44,237 bases of DNA from Hyphomicrobiales bacterium (lineage in GTDB: Bacteria > Pseudomonadota > Alphaproteobacteria > Rhizobiales > Beijerinckiaceae), in assembly GCA_019237205.1 (NCBI GenBank), contig JAFAHO010000222.1:1-44237 (forward strand). The letters are read 5' to 3'. Shown here piece after piece: positions 7,886 to 15,669 of this stretch; the first letter of the stretch is position 1; each line of letters opens with the position of its first letter. The position numbers were made by a program, and so were the translations under genes. A model generated the notes under the pieces. That model had not been told where the DNA came from. It did not search any database and saw only the letters and a list, made by a program, of their open reading frames with translations.

Positions 7886-9966
7886 CCAGCACCGTTCGCG
7901 TGGCCACCGACGTCGGCGGCACCTTCACCGATCTCGTGTACTTCGAGACGGATGACGAGACTGGCCGACAGTCGATCCGCACCGCCAAGGTCGACACGAC
8001 GCCGCCGAATTTCGAAAAGGGCGTTCTCACTGTCCTCGCAAAAGGCAAGGTGGATGTCTCGTCGGTCGCCTTTTTCGCGCACGGCACCACCGTGGTCATC
8101 AACGCTCTTGCCGAGCGGAAAGGCGTCAAAACTGCGCTCATCACAACCGAAGGATTTCGCGACGTGCTTGAAATCGCCCGCGGCAATCGTCCGGACTTTT
8201 TCAATCTCATGTACGAGAAGCCGAAGCCGTTTGTGCCGCGCCATCTGCGTCGCGAGACGCCGGGCCGGATGAATTATCGCGGCGAGGTGACGGCGCCGCT
8301 GAACCTCTCGGGATTGCCCGCCGTTCTCGACGACTTTCGCGCCGAGAGTGTTGAGGCGATCGCGATCTGCCTCCTGCATGCCTACGCCAATCCGGCGCAC
8401 GAACAGGCGCTCGCCGCCGAAGTGCGTCGACTATGGCCCGAGGTCTCGGTGGTCGCTTCGCATCAGATCACCCGCGAGTGGCGCGAATACGAGCGCACCA
8501 ACACGACTGTGCTTTCAGCCTATGTTCAGCCCATCGCAGAGGGCTACCTCGATAGCCTGGAGCGCGGTCTCGCGGGCCTGGGCAACCGCGGCCAGCTCTA
8601 CATCATGCAGTCGAACTGCGGCGTCGACTCGCTCGCCGCCACCAAGGCCATTCCGATCACCATGGTCGAGTCCGGACCAGCGTCCGGATTCTGGGGCGCG
8701 GCCGAACTCGGCCGCATCATCGGCGAGCCCAACGTTCTCGCGCTCGACATCGGCGGTACGACCGCCAAATGCTCGCTGATCGAGGGCGGTCACGTCAGGA
8801 TCATGACCGACTATTGGATCGAGCGGAGCCGCCTCTCGTCGGGCTACCCCGTCATGGTGCCGGTCGTCGACGTGGTCGAGATCGGCAATGGCGGCGGCTC
8901 CATCGCCTGGATCGACGACTTCGGGAAACTGCACGTCGGACCCCAATCGGCGGGCGCTCTTCCAGGTCCAGCGGCCTATGGCCGCGGCGGCGGCGAGGCG
9001 ACGACGACCGACGCCAATATCGCGCTCGGCCGCATCAACAAGAACTATTTCTTCGGCGGCGAGATTAAGGCTGACATGGATGCGGTGGAGGCAGCCCTTG
9101 GCCGCATCGCCCAGAAGCTCGGAGTCAGCGCGATCGAGGCGGCGCGCGGCATCGTGCGAATCGCCAACAACAATATGATCAACGCCCTCAAGCTCGTCTC
9201 GATCAATCGTGGATACGATCCGCGCGATTTCACCCTCGTCGCGTTCGGCGGCGGCGGCGCCATGCACGCAGGAGCGCTGGCCGCGGAGCTTGGCGTCAAG
9301 AAAGTGGTGATCCCTCGCGCGGCGCCGGTCTTCTCCGCCTGGGGCATGATGATGTCGGACTTGCGCCGCGATTATTTCGTAACCCGCCTCATCGAGACGG
9401 ACGGTGTCGAGAGTCTGGCCGTCGCCGCGGCGCTGACCGGGCTGATCGAGGAGGTCGCCCTTCGCGCCAGAGCCCAGTTCGCGGCGGAAACGATCCCCGC
9501 CGAACGCGTGAAGCTGACGCCGTTCGTGAAATGCCGCTACCAGAACCAGGAACATTCGGTCGAAGTGGCGCTGGACTATGGTCCGATCGAGACGAAGACC
9601 CTCGCCGACCTCATCGCGCGATTTCACGCGATCTATGAGCGCGAATACACCTATCGGCTCGACGCGCCGGTCGAGATTGTGGGCCTGCACCTCGTCGCGT
9701 CCGCCGAGGTCGGCAAGCTTCGCCTCGCGCCTGTGCCGAAGACAGGCGCCTCGCTCGAGAGCGCGCGGAAAGGCCGCCGGCAGGTCGACTATGCGCTCGA
9801 AGGCGCACATGAGGCGGACATTTTTAACTCCGAAAGGCTCGAGCCCGGCATGAGCTTCATGGGCCCGGCCGTGGTTGAGGATCCGGCGACGACGGTCATC
9901 GTCCATCCCGGCCAGAGCGCCTCCGTCGACGCTTACGGCAACATCCATATCGAGAATGCGCAGTGA
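7882..9966 (+). CDS. Hydantoinase/oxoprolinase family protein, subunit A
   Basis: A 694-residue HyuA-type protein with the ASKHA fold. The N-terminal phosphate-binding segment DVGGTFTD (residues 10-17), the HGTTVVINALAERKG segment, the second ATP-site motif ALDIGGTTAKC and the glycine-rich AFGGGGAMHAGALA segment are present. Characterised relatives are the ATP-dependent 5-oxoprolinase, N-methylhydantoinase and the acetone/acetophenone carboxylases, which phosphorylate a carbonyl so that it can be hydrolysed or carboxylated. The short form with a separate subunit B is the bacterial HyuA/HyuB arrangement. The gene overlaps the GAF gene (ATGA) and the subunit B gene (GTGA). The substrate cannot be read from the sequence; a cyclic amide is my inference from the neighbours. 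Confidence 0.9.
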   Translation: MTSTVRVATDVGGTFTDLVYFETDDETGRQSIRTAKVDTTPPNFEKGVLTVLAKGKVDVSSVAFFAHGTTVVINALAERKGVKTALITTEGFRDVLEIARGNRPDFFNLMYEKPKPFVPRHLRRETPGRMNYRGEVTAPLNLSGLPAVLDDFRAESVEAIAICLLHAYANPAHEQALAAEVRRLWPEVSVVASHQITREWREYERTNTTVLSAYVQPIAEGYLDSLERGLAGLGNRGQLYIMQSNCGVDSLAATKAIPITMVESGPASGFWGAAELGRIIGEPNVLALDIGGTTAKCSLIEGGHVRIMTDYWIERSRLSSGYPVMVPVVDVVEIGNGGGSIAWIDDFGKLHVGPQSAGALPGPAAYGRGGGEATTTDANIALGRINKNYFFGGEIKADMDAVEAALGRIAQKLGVSAIEAARGIVRIANNNMINALKLVSINRGYDPRDFTLVAFGGGGAMHAGALAAELGVKKVVIPRAAPVFSAWGMMMSDLRRDYFVTRLIETDGVESLAVAAALTGLIEEVALRARAQFAAETIPAERVKLTPFVKCRYQNQEHSVEVALDYGPIETKTLADLIARFHAIYEREYTYRLDAPVEIVGLHLVASAEVGKLRLAPVPKTGASLESARKGRRQVDYALEGAHEADIFNSERLEPGMSFMGPAVVEDPATTVIVHPGQSASVDAYGNIHIENAQ

Positions 9967-11657
9967 GGATGCCCATGCAGCCGATCACGGACCCGGTCAC
10001 CTTCGACATCATCCAGAACTCGCTCGAGGCCATTGCCGACGAGATGTTTGCGGCGATGCGCAAGACGGCGATGAGCGCGATCATCTACGAAGTTCTCGAT
10101 CTCGGCACCGGCATCACCGACGCCGACGGCGAGATCGCGGCGTCCGGTGCGGGAATTCCCGCCTTCATCGGCGTGCTCGACAAGGCGGTGAAGGCGATCC
10201 TGCGCAAGCACAATCAAGGCGGCATCGCGCCCGGGGATGTCTTCGCCGTCAACGATCCTTATGCCGGCGGCGTCACCCACCTCAATGACATCGTTCTCGC
10301 CATGCCAGTCTTTGTCGACAGCGCGCTCGTCGCCTGGACCGCCACGATCGCCCATTTCAACGACGTCGGCGGCATGGTCCCCGGCTCGATGTCGACGGAC
10401 GCCTATGAGATCTTTCAGGAAGGCATCCGGATTCCGGCGATCAAGATTATCGAAGCGGGCACACCCAACCAGACCGTCATCGACGTCATGACCGTCAATT
10501 CGCGGCTTCCCGCCTTTCTCAAAGGGGACCTGTGGTCGGGGATCGCCGCGGTGAGGATCGGCGAGCGCCGGCTGCTCGAGCTCGTGCAGAAATACGGGAG
10601 GGCGACGTTTCTCTCAGCGATCCGGCACTTCATGGACTATGGCGAGCAAGTCTCGCTGAAGGCGCTCGAGGGGCTGCCCAAGGGCCGCTTCGAACTCGCC
10701 GAGGAACAGGACGACGGCGCGATCTATAAGGTCGCCATCGAGATTACCGACAAGACATTTGTGGTCGATCTCACCGAGAATCCGGACCAGGTTCGCGGCC
10801 CGACCAATGCCAGTCGCGACGGCGTCATCATTTGCGCCCAAATGGCGTTCAAGGCGTTCAGCGCCGCGAGGGGCGCCGCGAACGGCGGCTCGTTCCGGCC
10901 GCTGCAGGTCATTACGCGGCCCGGATCGATTTTCGATCCCGTGGAGCCGGCGGCGATCGGCTTTTATTTCGAGGTCGAGGTGCGCGTCTTCGATCTGATG
11001 CTGCGCTGCCTCGCGCCGCACATGCCGAACCTGCTTCCGGCGGGAGGCTTTGCCTCCATCTGCGGCACTGTGATTGGCGGTCCGCATCCGGACACCGGCC
11101 GGCACTACACCATCGTGGAGCCGCAACTCGGCGGGTGGGGCGCGATGCGCGGCCGCGACGGCAACAGCGCCATATTCTCCGGCTTCCACGGCGAAACGTT
11201 CAATTGCCCCGCCGAAGTGGCGGAGGCCCGCTACGGCCTTGCGGTCGATCGCATGATGCTCAATCCCGAGCAAGGCGGGGAGGGCCGCTGGCGGGGCGGC
11301 AAAGGGATCGAGGTCGACTATCGGGTGCGCGCCGACGGCAACTTCATGACGGTCGGCTACACCCGGACGAGGATTCCCCCCTGGGGCTTGGCGGGCGGCG
11401 CGGACGGCACGACGAACTACGTCGAAGTCGTGCGATCGACTGGGAAGCGCGAACGCTATTCGCTCGCCTCCGGCGTGATTGTCAACAAGGGCGACGTCAT
11501 TCGCATCGTCACGGGAAATGGCGGCGGTTACGGCGACCCCAGGGAGCGCGACCCGGAGGCCGTGCTTGGCGACATTCATAGCGGCTACTTGACGCCGGGC
11601 CGGGCGGAGCAAGTCTACGGCGTCCGCGCCGAGAGCAGGGGATCAGGGCTTAGATGA
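9963..11657 (+). CDS. Hydantoinase/oxoprolinase family protein, subunit B (copy 1)
   Basis: A 564-residue HyuB-type protein, partner of the subunit A encoded just upstream. The family opening FDIIQNSLEAIADEMF, RKTAMSAIIYEVLD, NDPYAGGVTHLNDI and the later GGWGAMRGRDG with FHGETFNCP and GGEGRWRGGKG are all seen. The GTG at 9963 overlaps the subunit A stop, and I use it; ATGs at 9969 and 9975 are also possible because the conserved part starts only at about residue 10. The stop overlaps the amidohydrolase start by 4 bases. A second subunit B paralogue lies at 12913-14532 on the other strand. Confidence 0.9.
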   Translation: MRMPMQPITDPVTFDIIQNSLEAIADEMFAAMRKTAMSAIIYEVLDLGTGITDADGEIAASGAGIPAFIGVLDKAVKAILRKHNQGGIAPGDVFAVNDPYAGGVTHLNDIVLAMPVFVDSALVAWTATIAHFNDVGGMVPGSMSTDAYEIFQEGIRIPAIKIIEAGTPNQTVIDVMTVNSRLPAFLKGDLWSGIAAVRIGERRLLELVQKYGRATFLSAIRHFMDYGEQVSLKALEGLPKGRFELAEEQDDGAIYKVAIEITDKTFVVDLTENPDQVRGPTNASRDGVIICAQMAFKAFSAARGAANGGSFRPLQVITRPGSIFDPVEPAAIGFYFEVEVRVFDLMLRCLAPHMPNLLPAGGFASICGTVIGGPHPDTGRHYTIVEPQLGGWGAMRGRDGNSAIFSGFHGETFNCPAEVAEARYGLAVDRMMLNPEQGGEGRWRGGKGIEVDYRVRADGNFMTVGYTRTRIPPWGLAGGADGTTNYVEVVRSTGKRERYSLASGVIVNKGDVIRIVTGNGGGYGDPRERDPEAVLGDIHSGYLTPGRAEQVYGVRAESRGSGLR

Positions 11658-12916
11658 ACGACCGCGACGAGCGCACGGGAGCGGCGGCGACGTCTTATCT
11701 TTTCACCGGCGGCCGGTTGCTCGACCCGAGTGGCGACACGCTCCTGGATGGGTTCGAGGTGCTGGTCGAGAACGATCGCATCAAGGAGGTTTCTGACCGG
11801 CCGATCGCAACCGGAAGCGCCACCCGGATCGATCTTTCCGGCAGGACATTGATGCCTGGGCTGATCGACTGCCACGTGCACGTGGTCGCCGCGCTGGTCG
11901 ATATCGCCGCCAACGCGATGGCGCCCTCTTCGCTCGCCGCAATGCGCGCCGCGCGCATCCTGAGAACGCTTCTCATGCGCGGCTTCACCACGGTGCGCGA
12001 TGCCGGAGGAGCGGACCACGGCCTCGTGCGGGCCATTGATGAAGGTCTCATCGAAGGTCCGCGCCTCATCATTTCCGGCAAGGCCTTGAGCCAGACCGGC
12101 GGCCATGGAGACAGCCGGGTGCGGTCGGACGATCGCATGCCTTTTCCCGACCGGGTCGGCGCGCTTTGCCGCCTCGCTGACGGGGTCGACGGCGTCCGCA
12201 AGGCGGCGCGTGAGGAAATCAAGAGCGGCGCGCGTTTCGTCAAGATCATGGCGAACGGCGGCGTCGCCTCACCAAACGATCCGATCCACGCGCTCGGCTA
12301 TTCTCGCGACGAGATCAGCGCGGCCGTCGAAGAGGCGAAAAACGCCGGCCTCTACGTAGCGGCTCATCTCTATACCGACGAGGCGATCGTGCGAGCGGTC
12401 GATTGCGGCGTTCATTCGCTCGAACATTGCAACCTAATCAGGCCTGAAACGGCGCTCCGCGCCGCCGCGGCCGGAGCAGTGGCGGTGCCAACCCTCGTGA
12501 CTTACGAAGCGCTTGCGGCCGAAGGCAAGGCGTTCGGGCTCAGTCCCGAATCCGTCGCCAAGATCGAGACCGTGCGCAGTGGCGGCGTGGCTTCCCTTTC
12601 GATCATGCGCGAAGCCGGCCTGCCGATGGCCTTTGGATCGGACCTCCTGGGCCCGCTCCAGCGCCATCATTGCCTGGAATGGGAGATTCGAGCGCGCGCC
12701 CTGCCGATTGCCGAGATCATTCGTTCGGCGACGCTCGTTGGCGCCAGGTTGTGCGGACTCGAAGGGCAGATCGGCGCAATCGCTCCTGGCGCATACGCCG
12801 ACCTCATTGTCGTCGACGGCGACCCTTATCGGGACGTGGGCGTGCTTCAGCGTGACGGCGCGCACATGGCGGCGATCATGAAGGGAGGAGCATTCGCCAA
12901 ATGCTCTCTTGCTTAA
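11654..12916 (+). CDS. Metal-dependent amidohydrolase, imidazolonepropionase/prolidase-like
   Basis: A 420-residue amidohydrolase with a complete metal centre: H74 and H76 in the DCHVHV motif, K197 (KIMANGG, the position that is usually carboxylated), H238, H258 and D330 (FGSDLLG). The set belongs to the branch that includes Zn-dependent Xaa-Pro/Xaa-Arg dipeptidases and imidazolonepropionase-related enzymes, which hydrolyse amide or cyclic amide bonds in the cytoplasm. It is coupled to the subunit B gene by a 4-base overlap and ends the operon. Its TAA stop shares bases 12914-12915 with the TAA stop of the convergent gene. It could act before or after the hydantoinase-type enzyme; the substrate is unknown. 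Confidence 0.88.
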   Translation: MNDRDERTGAAATSYLFTGGRLLDPSGDTLLDGFEVLVENDRIKEVSDRPIATGSATRIDLSGRTLMPGLIDCHVHVVAALVDIAANAMAPSSLAAMRAARILRTLLMRGFTTVRDAGGADHGLVRAIDEGLIEGPRLIISGKALSQTGGHGDSRVRSDDRMPFPDRVGALCRLADGVDGVRKAAREEIKSGARFVKIMANGGVASPNDPIHALGYSRDEISAAVEEAKNAGLYVAAHLYTDEAIVRAVDCGVHSLEHCNLIRPETALRAAAAGAVAVPTLVTYEALAAEGKAFGLSPESVAKIETVRSGGVASLSIMREAGLPMAFGSDLLGPLQRHHCLEWEIRARALPIAEIIRSATLVGARLCGLEGQIGAIAPGAYADLIVVDGDPYRDVGVLQRDGAHMAAIMKGGAFAKCSLA

Positions 12917-14532
12917 GCGCTGCGTTTTGAAGCTTCGCCCCATCCGCCCCCTTGCGCGGTTACGATCCGGACGAGGTCGCCGCTCGACAGCTTTAGCCCG
13001 GAGACGAGCGCATGCGTCTCGCGGCGTCCATCGATGCGGCATATCTCGACGCGGTTGGTTGTCCCGGACGCGCCTCCGGCCAGACCCCAGACTTTCTGCC
13101 GACTGTGTGAATAACCGAGCGAAATCTCGGTTTCAGGACCGCCGATCGCGAATTCCTTGACCAGACCCTGGCCGCCGCGATGGCGCCCTTCCCCGCCCGG
13201 CTCATCGTTCAGCGCAAGCCTTCGGAAGGTGAAGCCGTAACGCGTCTCGGCGATCTCGACCGGACAATTGAAAGTCTCTCCGTGACTGGATGAGAACTGC
13301 GCGTTGACCCCGTCCCGGGCAACAGTTGCGCCCCACCCACCCATCTGCGGCTCCACCATAGCGAAGCGCCGCCCGGTATGCGGATGATGTCCGACGACCA
13401 CCGTACCGCAAATCGAGGCAAAATGACCTGCCGGAAAATCTTCCGCCACGGCCTTGGCGAGCCCATGCCACAACATATCGGTGAGACGGGCGCGCACTTC
13501 GAAATAGTAGCCCTGCGCCGCCGGTTCCTTCGGCTCGAAGATCGAGCCCGGGCGCGTCAGCACGCTCAAGGGTCGGAACGACCCCGCATTGCAGACAGTC
13601 CCAGGGGACGTCGCGGCTTTGAAAATCAGCTGCGCTGCGATCACCGCGCCGTCGCGGCTCGTGTTGAGGGGATCGGCGCGCTGGTCCGGCGCTTCCCGCA
13701 GATCGACGACAAACGCGTTCTCGGTGATCTCGATCGCGGCGCGCCAGACCGACCCGTCGTCCATTGGCTCTTCGAGCGCCAGCTTTCCCTTGGGCAGCCG
13801 GGCGAGGCCCGCCCGGGCTCGGCGCTCCGCGTGGTCATGACAATCGGCGACAGCTTCGACGAACGCATCGGATCCATATGCCAAAACCAGTCGTTCAACT
13901 CGCTCCGCGCCCTTGCGGACGCTGGCGACCGCCGCCCAAAGATCCCCGCGAACAAAGTCCGGAAGGCGGCTGTTGGCCGCTAAAATCTTCATCACCGGCT
14001 CGATCGCCCTGCCGCGTTCGACGAGCTTGATTGCGGGCAGGCGCAAGCCCTCGGCGTGAATGTCGCGCGCGTCCACCGACATTGAGCCAGGGACCGCGCC
14101 GCCCACATCGTTCCAGTGGGCGATATTCGCAACCCACGCGATACACGCGCCGCCGGCGAAAACCGGCATGGCAAGAACGACGTCGTTGAGATGCGTAACG
14201 CCGCCATAGTAGGGGTCGTTGGTGACGAAAATATCGTCTGGCTCGATCTCGCCCGGGCGCACGATCTCAAGGAGCCTCTTGATCGTCTTGTCGAGCGCGC
14301 CGACGAAGCCTGGAATGCCGGCGCCAGATGCGACGAGGTCGCCCTGCGCATCGGTTACGCCCGTGCCCACGTCCAGCACTTCGTAAATGATCGGGCTCAT
14401 CGCCGTCTTCCTGAGCACGGCGAACATCTCGTCTGCCGTGGCCACCAGCGCCTCCTGGATGACGTCGAGCGTGAAGCGGTCGGTGGCCTTCGGCGCACGC
14501 GGCGAGTCTACCGAATGTCGTTCTGCCAGCAT
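12913..14532 (-). CDS. Hydantoinase/oxoprolinase family protein, subunit B (copy 2, unpaired)
   Basis: A 539-residue HyuB-type protein, clearly paralogous along its length to the product of 9963-11657 (shared stretches such as DEMF, RKTAMS-IIYEVLD, ASGAGIP, NDPY-GGVTHLND and HGETFNCP). The frame is open to 14985, but I start at the ATG at 14532 because the conserved family opening (FTLDVIQEALVATADEMF) begins 20 residues later; the ribosome binding site is weak. No subunit A gene is adjacent on this strand, so it may share the one at 7882-9966 or work with a subunit A elsewhere. It lies downstream of the IclR gene in the same direction, after a 229-base gap. Confidence 0.88.
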   Translation of the reverse strand: MLAERHSVDSPRAPKATDRFTLDVIQEALVATADEMFAVLRKTAMSPIIYEVLDVGTGVTDAQGDLVASGAGIPGFVGALDKTIKRLLEIVRPGEIEPDDIFVTNDPYYGGVTHLNDVVLAMPVFAGGACIAWVANIAHWNDVGGAVPGSMSVDARDIHAEGLRLPAIKLVERGRAIEPVMKILAANSRLPDFVRGDLWAAVASVRKGAERVERLVLAYGSDAFVEAVADCHDHAERRARAGLARLPKGKLALEEPMDDGSVWRAAIEITENAFVVDLREAPDQRADPLNTSRDGAVIAAQLIFKAATSPGTVCNAGSFRPLSVLTRPGSIFEPKEPAAQGYYFEVRARLTDMLWHGLAKAVAEDFPAGHFASICGTVVVGHHPHTGRRFAMVEPQMGGWGATVARDGVNAQFSSSHGETFNCPVEIAETRYGFTFRRLALNDEPGGEGRHRGGQGLVKEFAIGGPETEISLGYSHSRQKVWGLAGGASGTTNRVEICRIDGRRETHALVSGLKLSSGDLVRIVTAQGGGWGEASKRSA

Positions 14533-14634
14533 GGCGAGGCCACGATTTCGTTTTCGACGACGAAAGACGTCATGGGGATCATACCGCAAGTAGCGCGATT
14601 GCGGGTGGGAGATATGAAGTTCGAGGAATTGGTT

Positions 14635-14646
14635 CGGTTGCAACCG
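14635..14646. promoter_or_regulatory. Perfect 12-bp palindrome upstream of the second subunit B gene
   Basis: CGGTTGCAACCG is self-complementary and sits about 100 bases before the start at 14532, in the gap after the IclR gene. A -10-like TATGAT (minus strand, 14578-14583) lies between it and the gene, without a good -35. It could be an operator, but it does not match the palindrome at 15616-15630. Confidence 0.3.
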
Positions 14647-14761
14647 GCAATGGGAGCCTCGATGCGCCGAACGGGGCTGGCGCGGCAACGATGACGCGAT
14701 CGGGCTGGACGGGTAGGATGGCGGCTGCTTCTTAGCGCTTGCCGAACGATTGGAATCGAAG

Positions 14762-15556
14762 TCACGCGGCATTGCGCGGGAGCGCTCCGGAAAGCGCCTT
14801 GGCGGTTGCGACGACGGCGACGCGTAACCTCTCCATATGGTCAGCCGTGGCGCCAGCGATGAACGGAACGCTGAGCGCCGCAACGATCGTCGCGTTGCGG
14901 TCCAGGATCGGCGCGGCAAACGCATGAATGCCCGGGGCGTACTCGCCCCTGTCCTGCGCCCACCCTTGTCGTCTGATGCGGGCAAGCTCGGTTCTCAGCC
15001 GCCCCGGATCGGTGAGTGTGCGCGAGGTATGCCTGGGAAGCGCGCGGGAGAGACGCCGATCGACCTCGTCCTTCGGCAAGTGTGCAAGCAAGGTCTTGCC
15101 AGCAGCGCCGGCATGCAAAGGCAACCTTTGCCCAGGGATGACGGTCAAGGCGTATTCGCGAGCGCCGGATGCGGCTGCGACCACAAGAAGGCCCTCGCCG
15201 TCGACAACCGAAATCTTGCTGCCTTCGCCGGTTTCCGCCGAAAGCGATTTGAGGAAGGGCGCGGCAATCGCCGCGAGATCGTAGCCGTTTGAATCGCCGA
15301 TCGAGCGTGCGGCGAGGCGAAGTAGTCGGGGACCAAGACGATAACGGCCCTCGCCCGACCGACGGACAACGTCGTGGCGCTCGAGGGTGTTGAGGATGCG
15401 ATAGACCGTTGTCCGCGGCACGCCGAGCGATTCGACGAGATCCCGGATCGTCGCGCCATCGGGCCGCTGTTCAAGGACGAACAGCATCTCCATCATGCGG
15501 TCGATGACGGGCACATGGTGGGATAGGCCCGCCGACGGCTCTGCGATCTCGCTCAT
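14762..15556 (-). CDS. IclR-family transcriptional regulator
   Basis: A 264-residue regulator. An N-terminal winged helix-turn-helix (ATIRDLVESLGVPRTTVYRILNTL as two adjoining helices, residues about 35-60, then the wing GEGRYRLG) is followed by the IclR effector-binding domain (RLPLHAGAAGKTLLAHL and DRGEYAPGIHAFAAPI, a hallmark region). I chose the ATG at 15556, with GGGGA 5 bases upstream; a TTG at 15607 would add 17 residues. IclR proteins bind small carboxylates or sugar acids and act from divergent promoter regions. Here a perfect 15-bp palindrome lies between this gene and the divergent dehydratase gene, a likely operator. The second subunit B gene lies downstream on the same strand. 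Confidence 0.92.
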   Translation of the reverse strand: MSEIAEPSAGLSHHVPVIDRMMEMLFVLEQRPDGATIRDLVESLGVPRTTVYRILNTLERHDVVRRSGEGRYRLGPRLLRLAARSIGDSNGYDLAAIAAPFLKSLSAETGEGSKISVVDGEGLLVVAAASGAREYALTVIPGQRLPLHAGAAGKTLLAHLPKDEVDRRLSRALPRHTSRTLTDPGRLRTELARIRRQGWAQDRGEYAPGIHAFAAPILDRNATIVAALSVPFIAGATADHMERLRVAVVATAKALSGALPRNAA

Positions 15557-15573
15557 CAAGTCCCCGTGGACGA

Positions 15574-15603
15574 TTGACTTTGTCTCTACCTGTCCCTTAG
15601 CAT
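15574..15603 (+). promoter_or_regulatory. Predicted sigma70-type promoter for the enolase-superfamily gene
   Basis: TTGACT (15574-15579), an 18-base spacer and TAGCAT (15598-15603, four of six consensus bases) face the dehydratase gene. The expected start of transcription is near 15610, so the palindrome at 15616-15630 would lie over the first transcribed bases. The similar TTGACT-N18 arrangement before the sugar ABC operon supports it. Confidence 0.5.
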
Positions 15604-15615
15604 CCAAAAGAGAAC

Positions 15616-15630
15616 ATGAGAAGTTCTCAT
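15616..15630. promoter_or_regulatory. Predicted IclR operator, perfect 15-bp palindrome
   Basis: ATGAGAAGTTCTCAT is a perfect inverted repeat around a central G. It lies in the 113-base region between the IclR gene and the divergent dehydratase gene, about 13 bases after the predicted -10. The 15-bp length and placement are typical of IclR-family operators. Binding here would block the dehydratase promoter and could also autoregulate iclR. Confidence 0.65.
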
Positions 15631-15669
15631 TTGAACGGAAGGCCGCACCCCGAGACCCGAGGAGCCGTC

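Noticed and set aside
8515..9948. Minus-strand open frame of 477 codons antisense to hydantoinase A
   Set aside because: It mirrors a gene with intact family motifs; long antisense frames are expected at this GC content, and the product has no recognisable domain.
15612..15626. GAAC-N7-GTTC as an SOS (LexA) box
   Set aside because: The alphaproteobacterial box is a direct repeat (GTTC-N7-GTTC), while here the arms are inverted; the longer palindrome ATGAGAAGTTCTCAT explains the site better.
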